A DNA stretch of 64,000 bases from 40CM-2-70-7 sp035631315 (GTDB lineage: Bacteria; Gemmatimonadota; Gemmatimonadetes; Gemmatimonadales; GWC2-71-9), in contig DASQIZ010000020.1 of the NCBI GenBank assembly GCA_035631315.1, positions 29,949-93,948 on the forward strand, written 5' to 3'. The notes under the pieces are model-generated. The model saw only the letters and a list, made by a program, of their open reading frames with translations, ran no database searches and was not told the DNA's origin. This document shows, one piece after another, positions 57,042 to 64,000 of the stretch. Position 1 is the stretch's first letter, and every line of letters begins with the position of its first letter. Position numbers and translations under genes: made by a program.

Positions 57042-58399
57042 GGAGCGCTCGTGCGCTGGATCAGCGTGGGTTGGGCTTTGGTGGCGTAGTCCACGATCAG
57101 GTCGTACTGGCGCTGCAGCTGGCCCACCAGGACCGGCACCCGCGCCGCGAGGGTCGCGGAGACGGTCGCCCGATTCGCGACGAGGTCGTCGAAGGCGTCC
57201 CGCAGCGCCTGCGATGATATGCTTTCGACTTCCATGACATGACGCCCCTGCGACAAGGTCTCCATGACTGCGCGCGACTTGGGTTCGTAGCTGAGGCACA
57301 GGATCGGCTTCCCGAGCAGGCCGGCAAACACAATGCCATGGAACCGGGTCGGGACGACGAAATCCATCTGGGCTACGGCCGTAAAGAGTTCCGACACCGT
57401 TTTCGGGTGAATATTCGAGAGGCGCCCGGTCCGGCCAGTGTCCGGGCCGATGCGACGCTCGACGTCGGCAGCGACCGGTGGATCGGCGCGAATCTGCGTC
57501 GAGAACAGGGTCACATTGTAGCCCGCGTCGAGCAGGGCAGCGCAGAAGGCGGCGAGCGCCTGAACGTAGGGCTCGTACCGCGCGGGATCCGCGATCGGCC
57601 AATAGCTCGCGTCAAAATAGGGCAGAGGATTCACGCCGACTACGGTCGCGCGCCGGCTTTGGGCGGGTGGCCGCGCAGGTGGCACCGGCAAGCTGAACGC
57701 CAAGTCGGCGGTCACCGGGTGAGGTCCACGAACGCGGAGGCTCCCGACTACCCGGGCTGTCCAATCATCCCGGCAGGAGTGGTACTCGGCGCTCCGCAGG
57801 GCGCTTCGCAGGAACAGACGGCCGAGCGGTGTGGTCACGGTGCCCGCACCCACGCTGGCGAACACCAGGGGGACGCCGGCCAGGCGGGCCAGGAAGGCCC
57901 ATTTCGCCAGCGTGTAGGGGTAGGCCCAAGGTCCGCCATCTGAATCGTTCAGCTGCCCCGAGCCAGTCACGAGGAGGAGGTCGACGGCTCGTAGCCGCCG
58001 GTAGCTCACCCACAGGAATCGGAGCTCGGCAGGTAGCTGGGCGAAGCCCCCGACCAGGTCGCGACCAACGCGGAACGTTGCGCGGATCCAGGGGATGGCC
58101 TTGAGGCGTTCCCGCCATGCGGGGTTTGGTCCGGATGGCGGAGGAGGCTCGACTCCGAACCCCAGAGGCGGGGCTCTGCGAATTGGAAACGTCGGTAATC
58201 CGTAGCGCTCGGCAGTCTCGAGAGGGTTCAGCGAGAAGAGCACCAGGTGCACCTGGGGGAGCCGAAGGCGGAGGTTCTCCATCATGGCCGTCACGGTGGC
58301 CTCGTCACCCAGATTCCCGTTGCCGACGTGGCCGAAGAGGCCGATGCTGATCGGCTCCCCCCCCGGTGCGGAGCCCTGCTGTGAAGGGGGTGTGCTCAG
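57038..58399 (-). CDS. Polysaccharide pyruvyl transferase family protein, probable CTG start
   Basis: 453 residues if it starts at the CTG overlapping the PIG-L stop (CTGA). The conserved Gly-rich start of the family, GLFGHVGNGNLGDEATV, lies upstream of the first GTG/ATG (58309-58294), and no ATG, GTG or TTG occurs between it and the PIG-L stop. VFASVGAGTVTTPLGRLFLR, VVPTRFHGIVFAGLLGKPIL (conserved His) and LVLFSLNPLETAERYGL support the call. The enzyme adds a pyruvyl ketal to a sugar, or is a relative with another acyl donor. A C8 tract (58357-58364; G8 in the coding strand) lies in the N-terminal extension and may be slippage-prone. Confidence 0.82.
   Translation of the reverse strand: MSTPPSQQGSAPGGEPISIGLFGHVGNGNLGDEATVTAMMENLRLRLPQVHLVLFSLNPLETAERYGLPTFPIRRAPPLGFGVEPPPPSGPNPAWRERLKAIPWIRATFRVGRDLVGGFAQLPAELRFLWVSYRRLRAVDLLLVTGSGQLNDSDGGPWAYPYTLAKWAFLARLAGVPLVFASVGAGTVTTPLGRLFLRSALRSAEYHSCRDDWTARVVGSLRVRGPHPVTADLAFSLPVPPARPPAQSRRATVVGVNPLPYFDASYWPIADPARYEPYVQALAAFCAALLDAGYNVTLFSTQIRADPPVAADVERRIGPDTGRTGRLSNIHPKTVSELFTAVAQMDFVVPTRFHGIVFAGLLGKPILCLSYEPKSRAVMETLSQGRHVMEVESISSQALRDAFDDLVANRATVSATLAARVPVLVGQLQRQYDLIVDYATKAQPTLIQRTSAP
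58357..58364. repeat. Homopolymeric C8 tract (G8 on the coding strand)
   Basis: Eight consecutive C in the 5' part of the pyruvyltransferase gene, just before its conserved Gly-rich motif. Tracts of this type can vary in length by replication slippage and switch surface-glycan genes on or off; eight bases is short for that, so phase variation is only a possibility. Confidence 0.4.
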
Positions 58400-59046
58400 G
58401 ATTGGAGAACCATCTTTCGGGCGAAGAACGCTTCGGCGTACCCGTCGGGAGCGCCGCTTTCGATGCCGCGGAGCCTGGGCAGCGCTGCAAACGTTTCGGG
58501 CGTGAACCAGCGCTTGGACCGCTGGGAAGGAAACGCGGCCATCAAGTGGTCTGTCTTGACCTTGAGCTGGGCGGTCGTCAGCGGCACGAAGACATTAGGG
58601 TGGCCCAGATCGCCGTCGTACTTGGGGATCTCGTATTCCAGCACCAAGTCGTTCCGGAAGGTCTGCCACGTCACGTCCGACACGGTGCGGTGATCCTGAT
58701 GCCGGTCCTCGCGATAGTGCGTGAATAGCAGATCGGGCTTCACGGCGTCCCGGAGGGCCGCGAACCGGTCCTTCAACTCCGTCAGCGCTGCTGGGAAGTG
58801 CCCATCCCGGAACCGCTCGACCGTGAGATATCCAGCTTTGGCTCTTGCCAGAAACTTCGCGGAACTGGCCTGGGCCTCCGTCTCCCGGAGCGTGCCTCCA
58901 CCTGACAGAACCACCCAGTGGACTGTCGTGCGTGGGCGAGCGGCAATCCAGGCGAGCAGGGTGCCGCCGCACCCGATCTCGATGTCATCCGGGTGGGCCC
59001 CAAGGCACAGAATGACCGGGGCGTCGGGGAGGGGGAACGCGATCAT
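58396..59046 (-). CDS. PIG-L-family deacetylase
   Basis: 216 residues. Zinc-site motif LGAHPDDIEIGCGGTL (HPDD-E) and the second-site HYREDRHQDHR (H-x2-H type) are clear. Members remove N-acetyl groups from GlcNAc-containing lipids, bacillithiol precursors or glycan intermediates. In this operon it probably acts on a nucleotide or lipid-linked amino sugar. Confidence 0.9.
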   Translation of the reverse strand: MIAFPLPDAPVILCLGAHPDDIEIGCGGTLLAWIAARPRTTVHWVVLSGGGTLRETEAQASSAKFLARAKAGYLTVERFRDGHFPAALTELKDRFAALRDAVKPDLLFTHYREDRHQDHRTVSDVTWQTFRNDLVLEYEIPKYDGDLGHPNVFVPLTTAQLKVKTDHLMAAFPSQRSKRWFTPETFAALPRLRGIESGAPDGYAEAFFARKMVLQS

Positions 59047-59835
59047 CTACGACCGTCTCCCGTTGCCCCAGACCTGCCAGGGCGGGTTGCCGGTGGCGAA
59101 CAGCTCATCGACCCGCTGCTTCTCCTTGGCGGTGTCCACCGCGATCCAGAAGCCGTCATAGTTGTACCCGACAAGCTTTTTCTCCGCGATGAGACGCTGG
59201 AAGGGCTCGAGCACCAGCTCTTCTCCCGGGTGCAGATACTTGAAGATGTCCTGCCGGAAGATGAAGAAACCGCCATTCACCCGGACGCCGGATTGCACGA
59301 TGTCATGGAATCCTGTGACCACGCCATTGCCGTCCGACGAGACCGAGTGGTACGACAGATTTGGCTTGCAGCAGAGAAAGCTCGCCACCGCATCACTCTT
59401 CTGGAAATGCTCGATCTGCTTCGGCAGAGGGAGGTCGGAGAGACCGTCCGCGTAGTTCGCGAGGAAGGTCCCAGCTCCCGCGAGATGCTGCTTCACCAGG
59501 GAAAGGCGCTCACCGATGTTCGATGACTGGCCCGTATCCACGAACGTGATCTTCCAGTCGGAAATGTCGGACGACAACAGCTCGCGCTTCCGACCGCCCT
59601 CGGAGAGAACGAAGTCGTTGGTGACGAACTCTTCGTAATTCAGGAAGTAGTGTTTGATCAAATCGCCCCGGTAGCCCAGGCAGAGAACGAAGTCCTTGTG
59701 CCCATGGTGGGCGTAGAATTTCATCAAGTGCCACAGGATGGGCCGGTACCCGATGGGGACCATCGGCTTCGGCACGTTCTCGGCGTAGTCCCGGAGGCGC
59801 ATCCCCAGGCCTCCGCAAAACAGTACCACCTTCAC
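59047..59835 (-). CDS. Sugar-1-phosphate nucleotidyltransferase (RfbF/cytidylyltransferase-like)
   Basis: 262 residues, GTG start overlapping the methyltransferase stop. LFCGGLGMRLRDYAENVPKP (GGxGxR-x-KP signature), PMVPIGYRPILWHLMKFYAHHG, FLANYADGLSD (metal Asp) and GGFFIFRQDIFKYL are typical of glucose-1-phosphate cytidylyltransferases. It should make a CDP- or other NDP-sugar that the epimerase and RmlC-type enzymes modify. Nucleotide preference cannot be read from the sequence. Confidence 0.85.
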   Translation of the reverse strand: MKVVLFCGGLGMRLRDYAENVPKPMVPIGYRPILWHLMKFYAHHGHKDFVLCLGYRGDLIKHYFLNYEEFVTNDFVLSEGGRKRELLSSDISDWKITFVDTGQSSNIGERLSLVKQHLAGAGTFLANYADGLSDLPLPKQIEHFQKSDAVASFLCCKPNLSYHSVSSDGNGVVTGFHDIVQSGVRVNGGFFIFRQDIFKYLHPGEELVLEPFQRLIAEKKLVGYNYDGFWIAVDTAKEKQRVDELFATGNPPWQVWGNGRRS

Positions 59836-60614
59836 GGGCGCTCCTCTCGGGACTCGCGCCGCGCGAGGACGGCCAGGCTGCGGCCGAATCCCAGCGTTTC
59901 GCGAACGCGGTCGAGGTGTTCGGCGCCAATCACCGGGCCGAGGATCCGGTCGAGCTTCCGGGAAGTCACCACACGCAGCATCCCGCGCTGGCTGGCCGGC
60001 GCTACGGTCGTGTGTCGCAGAATCCGGTACCGGGGACGGAGGAGGCGCCGCAGCTCGGACCAGAAGAGCCAGTGGCGGAGCTGCCCCGGGTTTTGCGGGG
60101 CCACGCCGTCGTACCGTTCGTACACGAACCGGTTCTGGGTCGTGAGAATGAGGTGCCCCCCCGGTTTCAGGAGATCCGCGATATGGGCCAGAAACGCCGG
60201 CTGGTTGGCCACGCAGCCCAGGGTTTCGAGGCACACGACGACATCGAACGACGCGGCAGGAAGCACCAGGGTCGAGAAGTCGCCGGCGAGGAACCGGATA
60301 TTCGGATGACGCGTCTGCGCCCTCGCGATCACTTCGTCGGCGATGTCCGTTCCGGTGACTGCCCCGAATGTGACCAGGTGCTCACACAGCCAGCCATTCG
60401 CGCATCCGACTTCCAGGATCGTGGCCCCCGATCCGAGCTTCAACGTTTCAGTCCACCTGAGCGCCAGGCGGCCGCGCCTGATTGAATCGGGCTCGAGATC
60501 CTCGAGGGAGCGCTCCCGATACTTCGTATCCCATTCGTTCCAGAACGCCCGCTGGACCTCGAGCGGGGGAGCGGAGGACGGGGACCTCGATGGCTGGGGC
60601 TCGCCCGGCGTCAC
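59832..60614 (-). CDS. Class I SAM-dependent methyltransferase
   Basis: 260 residues, GTG start. AFWNEWDTKYRERSLEDLEP precedes SAM motif I ATILEVGCANGWLCEHL; FDVVVCLETLGCV (motif II-like) and LLKPGGHLILTTQNRFVY (motif III) follow. The Asn-rich NRFVY tail and basic C-terminus resemble sugar C- or O-methyltransferases of NDP-sugar clusters. The acceptor is probably a nucleotide sugar or glycan terminus. Confidence 0.87.
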   Translation of the reverse strand: MTPGEPQPSRSPSSAPPLEVQRAFWNEWDTKYRERSLEDLEPDSIRRGRLALRWTETLKLGSGATILEVGCANGWLCEHLVTFGAVTGTDIADEVIARAQTRHPNIRFLAGDFSTLVLPAASFDVVVCLETLGCVANQPAFLAHIADLLKPGGHLILTTQNRFVYERYDGVAPQNPGQLRHWLFWSELRRLLRPRYRILRHTTVAPASQRGMLRVVTSRKLDRILGPVIGAEHLDRVRETLGFGRSLAVLARRESREERP

Positions 60615-60624
60615 GGAAGTACCA

Positions 60625-61692
60625 TCATCGCGCAGCTCCGATCGCCGGTCGCGGGCCCGTGTTCGACACTTTGGCAGTCCAGCGCAGGTCGGCGTTCAGC
60701 CGCCCGTCTTTCATCAGCTCCTGGATCCGACGGATGCGGAAAAACCTGGTGCCTTCCCACTGTTCCTGACCGAACCCGGCGGCACGGTAGCTCTCCACGA
60801 GCTGCGCGACGCCGTCGGGCACCCGCCACTGCGGCCGGTACGCCGGCACGGCGCGGCCGAGCTTGTCGCAATTGACGCGGTAGCTGCGGGGATCGGGCCC
60901 GCCACCCTGAGCGTACTTCACCGTCGTGCCCGGCACCGCCCGACGGACGAACTCCGCCAGCTCGCTCACCCGGTAGTTCTCGTCGGTCCGGCCCACGTTG
61001 AACGCTTCGGCATGCACCCGCTCGCGTGGGGCCTCGAGGACGGCCAGGAAGGCGCGGGAGAAATCCTCGACGTGCACCAGGGGACGCCAGGGCGTGCCGT
61101 CGGACTGCACCAGAATCTCCCCGGTGGCCAGCGCGGCGCCCACGAGGTTGTTCACTACGACGTCGAGACGCAGGCGCGGCGACGCTCCGTAGGCGGTGGC
61201 GTTCCGCAGAAACACCGGAGAGAACGTGTCATCGGCGAGCGGGCGCACATCGCGCTCCACCAGGATCTTGGACTCGCCATAGGGTGTGATGGGATTGAAC
61301 GCCGCACTCTCGTCCAGCATGTCGTCCCCTGCCAGCCCGTAGAGCGAGCAGGAGGAGGCGAAGAGGAAGCGGGGGACCCCCGCAGCCTTGGCAAGCTGGG
61401 CCAGCCGCACCGAGGCACGATGGTTGATCTGGTACGTGTTCTCGGCGTGGAGATTACCGAGCGGATCGTTCGAGAGGGCGGCGAGGTGGATGATCGCGTC
61501 GAACCCCGCGAGATGCTCCTCGCGGACGTCGCGGAGATCCACCCGCAATGCGCGGACATCGGCCCGTTCCCGGCCGAGCGTGCAGCGCTCGAAGAGATAC
61601 GTATCGAGGCCCACCACTTCGTGGCGCTGGGAAATCATCTGGGTCATCACCGACCCGACGTATCCATTGTGTCCCGTTATCAACACCCGCAT
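60625..61692 (-). CDS. NAD-dependent epimerase/dehydratase (extended SDR)
   Basis: 355 residues. Rossmann motif MRVLITGHNGYVGSVM, catalytic SSCSLYG and TPYGESK (Y-x3-K) and RNATAYGASPRLRLDVVVNN. PWRPLVHVEDFSRAFLAV and EAFNVGRTDENYRVSELAEF are common in nucleotide-sugar epimerases of RfbF-linked clusters. It likely acts on the NDP-sugar made by the upstream nucleotidyltransferase. Confidence 0.9.
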   Translation of the reverse strand: MRVLITGHNGYVGSVMTQMISQRHEVVGLDTYLFERCTLGRERADVRALRVDLRDVREEHLAGFDAIIHLAALSNDPLGNLHAENTYQINHRASVRLAQLAKAAGVPRFLFASSCSLYGLAGDDMLDESAAFNPITPYGESKILVERDVRPLADDTFSPVFLRNATAYGASPRLRLDVVVNNLVGAALATGEILVQSDGTPWRPLVHVEDFSRAFLAVLEAPRERVHAEAFNVGRTDENYRVSELAEFVRRAVPGTTVKYAQGGGPDPRSYRVNCDKLGRAVPAYRPQWRVPDGVAQLVESYRAAGFGQEQWEGTRFFRIRRIQELMKDGRLNADLRWTAKVSNTGPRPAIGAAR

Positions 61693-61734
61693 GCCGACTC
61701 CTTAGGCGGGGACTCCCCGCGCCCTAAGTTACCG

Positions 61735-62517
61735 TCAATAGTCCACGCCCGGACGACGCCTGGCGAAGTGGGCCAGGGTGCCCCTCGCGGCGGCAATCCG
61801 GTCGAATTCCAGCGTTCCCGTCACCACGCCCGGCTCGGCACCTGCCGAGGCTATCAGCGTTCCGTCCGGGGCCACGATCATGGAGCCACCCCCGAAACTC
61901 GTTCCGTCAGAGGCGACGCCCACGCGGTTCGTGAGCACCAGATATGATTGGTTTTCGATGGCCCGGGCCATGGCGAGCGCGTGCATGGCACCGGCTCGTT
62001 CCGCCGGCCACTCGGAGGGGACGAGAAACAGGTCCGCGCCGTCCACGGCGTCCATCCGGTACATCTCCGGAAACCGGAGGTCGTAGCAGATCGACAGTGC
62101 CGCGGTCCAGGACGCGAGCGGGACGCGTGACCGGGTGTTGCCCGGTACCAGATGGGCGGGCTCACCCATCGGTGCGAACAGGTGTGCCTTGTCGTAGCAC
62201 CCCAGCACGCCGTCTGTACCGACGAGCCAGAACCGATTTGACAGTCCGCCGCTCCCATTCTCCGAGATGAGCGTGCCTCCAATGACGGCCTGCTGACGTC
62301 TCGCCACGCCGGTGAGCGCTTTCAGCACGTCCGGAGTTCGTTTGGCGAGTGCCGGCCACTGCGCGTGTACGTAGCCGCTGGTCCAGAGCTCGGGAAGAAG
62401 GTAGAGCTGCACGCTTGCGTGCCGGCTCACCATCTGCTCGGCCTGCGCAACGTTCCGGTCCAGATCGCCGTCCGCAATCTCCATCTGGACGAGTGCCACG
62501 CGGAGCTCGTTCTTCAC
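61735..62517 (-). CDS. Carbon-nitrogen hydrolase (nitrilase/omega-amidase superfamily)
   Basis: 260 residues. The catalytic triad is seen: Glu in LLPELWTSGY, Lys in CYDKAHLFAPMGE and Cys in SICYDLRFPEMYR. It should hydrolyse a small amide or nitrile. It overlaps the DUF4910 gene by 4 bp. In a glycan operon it may release ammonia for an amination, or remove an amide, but no substrate can be named. Confidence 0.9.
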   Translation of the reverse strand: MKNELRVALVQMEIADGDLDRNVAQAEQMVSRHASVQLYLLPELWTSGYVHAQWPALAKRTPDVLKALTGVARRQQAVIGGTLISENGSGGLSNRFWLVGTDGVLGCYDKAHLFAPMGEPAHLVPGNTRSRVPLASWTAALSICYDLRFPEMYRMDAVDGADLFLVPSEWPAERAGAMHALAMARAIENQSYLVLTNRVGVASDGTSFGGGSMIVAPDGTLIASAGAEPGVVTGTLEFDRIAAARGTLAHFARRRPGVDY

Positions 62518-63788
62518 GCGGCCTCCAGCAGACCCTTGGCCAGTAACGCGTCGGCGGCAGACCGGATCTGGGCGAACGGCATGCCTGCCTTTTCGGCGAT
62601 CTCGAGCAGTGAATGCGACCCGTCGGAGAAGTTGAGCACCCAGAGCAGAGCGAACTCGAAGCCCGGCAGCTGGGCGGCGCCACCGGTGGCGCCGTAGAGT
62701 CCGCGCTTGCCCAGCTGCGGCTCACCCTTGGGGCTGAGGTTGCGGAAGCAGCCGTCTCCTTCGAGCACGGTGAGCACGGCGCTGACCGCGGCGAGCGAGC
62801 CCTCGAGCGCGTCGGGCTTCACGAGGCTCAGGTTGTCGGCGGAGGTGTGGTACTCCGGGTACTTGCCGTTCGGAGTCCGCATGAAGCAGCCCACGGCCAG
62901 GTTGAACCCCGGCGAGCAGTACTGGCGCTCGTCGTAGCCGTAGGGCACGAAGTCGGTGATCGCGTGCGGCACGCCCATGTGGCGAAGCACATGCGCCACG
63001 GCCCGATCGATGGGCGCATCCCCCCGGCGCGAGCGCTTGTAGTTGAACCCGCCCGCATCCCCCACGCAGGAGAGGACCAGGCCATGCTTGATGCGCGGTA
63101 CCACGTCTTCATGGCTCGCGAGCCAGCAGATTGAGCCGATGGTTCCCGGGATGAAGAGGAACCGGTACGTGAAGCGACGCCGGGGCTGAGCGGCAAGCTG
63201 TTGTGCGAGGGCGACCGCGACCGCCATGCCGGACAGGTTGTCGTTGGCGAGAGCGGGATGACAGGAGTGGCAGGACAAGAGGACTTCGTCCCTGGTCTCT
63301 CCCGGAATGACCAGCTGTCCGTAAGAGAGCGAACCAGGCGCGAGGGTACTGTCGATGACGACGTCGTATTCGCCGTCCGGCAGGGCGTCGACCACGCGCT
63401 GGGCCGCACAGAACCCCCAGGCCTCCGAATAGTAGGAAGTCCGGTAGGGCACCCAGTCAGGATGATCGGGGAGCGTGAAGATGTGCGGCCGGAGCGCCGC
63501 GAGCGGCATCTTCTCCCGGATCGGCACACTGTAGTTGAGCACGTGCAGGTTCAGCTGGTTGAAGTCGATCACCCGCCTGCCCTTGGCATCGGCGACATAC
63601 GCATCGCGGATGTTCCACTCCTTCGGCACCGTCCAGTCGAGCACCTGCGTGCCGCTCTTCACCTCGCAGATCTCGAGGGGGACGAGTTTCTGGAGCCGCC
63701 GAAGGGATTCCCGGAGCCCGTCGCCGGTGATACTCCGGCAGAGGGGATACAGGTCAGTCGCCAGGGCGTGCATCTCGGCGCCGTTCAC
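62514..63788 (-). CDS. DUF4910 peptidase-like protein (M28-type fold with winged helix)
   Basis: 424 residues, GTG start. YPLCRSITGDGLRESLRRLQ at the N-terminus and the M28-like core SCHSCHPALANDNLSGMAVA, LFIPGTIGSICWL, VGDAGGFNYKRSRRGD, YGYDERQYCSPGFNLAVGCF and YPEYHTSADNLSLV give the metal-site His and Asp residues. The last about 70 residues form a winged helix (LLWVLNFSDGSHSLLEIAEK). DUF4910 proteins are frequent in nucleotide-sugar clusters next to RfbF and epimerases; the reaction is unproven. Confidence 0.85.
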   Translation of the reverse strand: MNGAEMHALATDLYPLCRSITGDGLRESLRRLQKLVPLEICEVKSGTQVLDWTVPKEWNIRDAYVADAKGRRVIDFNQLNLHVLNYSVPIREKMPLAALRPHIFTLPDHPDWVPYRTSYYSEAWGFCAAQRVVDALPDGEYDVVIDSTLAPGSLSYGQLVIPGETRDEVLLSCHSCHPALANDNLSGMAVAVALAQQLAAQPRRRFTYRFLFIPGTIGSICWLASHEDVVPRIKHGLVLSCVGDAGGFNYKRSRRGDAPIDRAVAHVLRHMGVPHAITDFVPYGYDERQYCSPGFNLAVGCFMRTPNGKYPEYHTSADNLSLVKPDALEGSLAAVSAVLTVLEGDGCFRNLSPKGEPQLGKRGLYGATGGAAQLPGFEFALLWVLNFSDGSHSLLEIAEKAGMPFAQIRSAADALLAKGLLEAA

Positions 63789-64000
63789 GCGGGGTGCGCC
63801 GGGACGAAGTCGGGGTAGTCACGATCCCGCTGGATCAGAATGGGATCGGAGACGGGCCACGTGATGCCGAACGCGGGGTCATTCCATCGGGCTCCACGCC
63901 CCGCCTCGGCGACGTAGGGGCTCGTCATTTGATAGTGGACGACCGTGTCATCCTCGAGCGTCTGAAACCCGTGGGCGAATCCTTCCGGGATGTACAGCGC
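63785..64000 (-). CDS. dTDP-4-dehydrorhamnose 3,5-epimerase-like (RmlC), N-terminus outside window
   Basis: 71 C-terminal residues are visible, in frame to the window edge. LYIPEGFAHGFQTLEDDTVV, YQMTSPYVAEAGRGARWNDP and ISDPILIQRD-type WPVSDPILIQRDRDYP match the cupin end of RmlC-type epimerases. It epimerises a 4-keto-6-deoxy nucleotide sugar. Its TGA overlaps the DUF4910 GTG. It is the most upstream visible gene of the minus-strand operon, which probably continues beyond the window. Confidence 0.85.
   Translation of the reverse strand, partial: ALYIPEGFAHGFQTLEDDTVVHYQMTSPYVAEAGRGARWNDPAFGITWPVSDPILIQRDRDYPDFVPAHPA

Noticed and set aside
1..64000. tRNA or rRNA genes
   Set aside because: No convincing cloverleaf or rRNA segment was recognised on reading either strand, though a covariance-model scan was not possible.

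Overview
The window is GC-rich, densely coding bacterial chromosome with many 1-11 bp gene overlaps (ATGA, GTGA and some CTGA stop-start junctions). Single-copy housekeeping genes (recA, alaS, ftsK, accB/accC, aroQ, cca, rarA) show it is chromosomal. The mix of an Oar-like outer-membrane receptor, a lipoprotein, a PEP-CTERM protein, a bacterial GGGP-synthase homologue and a ComB homologue points to a Gram-negative environmental lineage. A Gemmatimonadota-like organism is my best guess, but this is inference; no rRNA or tRNA gene was seen.

Region 1 (1-13491) is housekeeping. A PpiD/SurA-type foldase, cut by the left edge, diverges from a long operon: TPR protein, aroQ, M24 aminopeptidase, accB, pilT-type ATPase, accC, comB-like phosphatase, ftsK. 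YraN, recA and recX follow. The aroQ-M24-accB-accC order is a known conserved block, but here a pilT-type ATPase sits between accB and accC.

Region 2 (13482-19828) is a small accessory cluster: a free carrier protein, an atypical acyl-CoA dehydrogenase and an MBOAT acyltransferase fused to an SGNH-like domain, facing a convergent flavin oxidoreductase/ATP-grasp pair. Carrier plus MBOAT plus SGNH recalls the parts of Dlt-type envelope acylation, but no DltA-type ligase is visible.

Region 3 (19921-30466) holds alaS, a small unknown gene, a GGGP-synthase homologue, gmhA, an SDR, cca, a ZIP transporter, rarA, an LMW protein-tyrosine phosphatase and a VanZ-like protein. Its most striking feature is a family of arrays of four G-rich heptamers (consensus GGGATTC/G). 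They occur as inverted pairs inside ftsK, cca and rarA and bracket a gene for a four-helix-bundle (S23/IVS-type) protein wedged between the ZIP gene and rarA. Each array contains four G3 tracts with 4-nt spacers, the minimal G-quadruplex motif.

Region 4 (30551-36076) has an Oar/TonB-type outer-membrane protein, a lipoprotein, a membrane protein and a PEP-CTERM protein preceded by a possible sigma-54 promoter and followed by a strong terminator. Region 5 (36109-52731, mostly +) is an exopolysaccharide locus resembling XrtA/PEP-CTERM-associated loci: NodB-type deacetylases, FemAB-like protein, aminotransferase, glycosyltransferases, O-antigen ligase-like protein, acyltransferase, flippase and ATP-grasp. 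No exosortase is in the window.

Region 6 (52751-64000, all -) is a second polysaccharide operon. Read in its own direction it runs: RmlC (cut by the edge), DUF4910 peptidase-like protein, nitrilase-family amidase, NAD-dependent epimerase, methyltransferase, RfbF-like nucleotidyltransferase, PIG-L deacetylase, pyruvyltransferase, GT2, Wzm/Wzt ABC exporter and a DUF4038 glycosidase-like lipoprotein. It probably makes a modified sugar, adds it to a glycan and exports the product.
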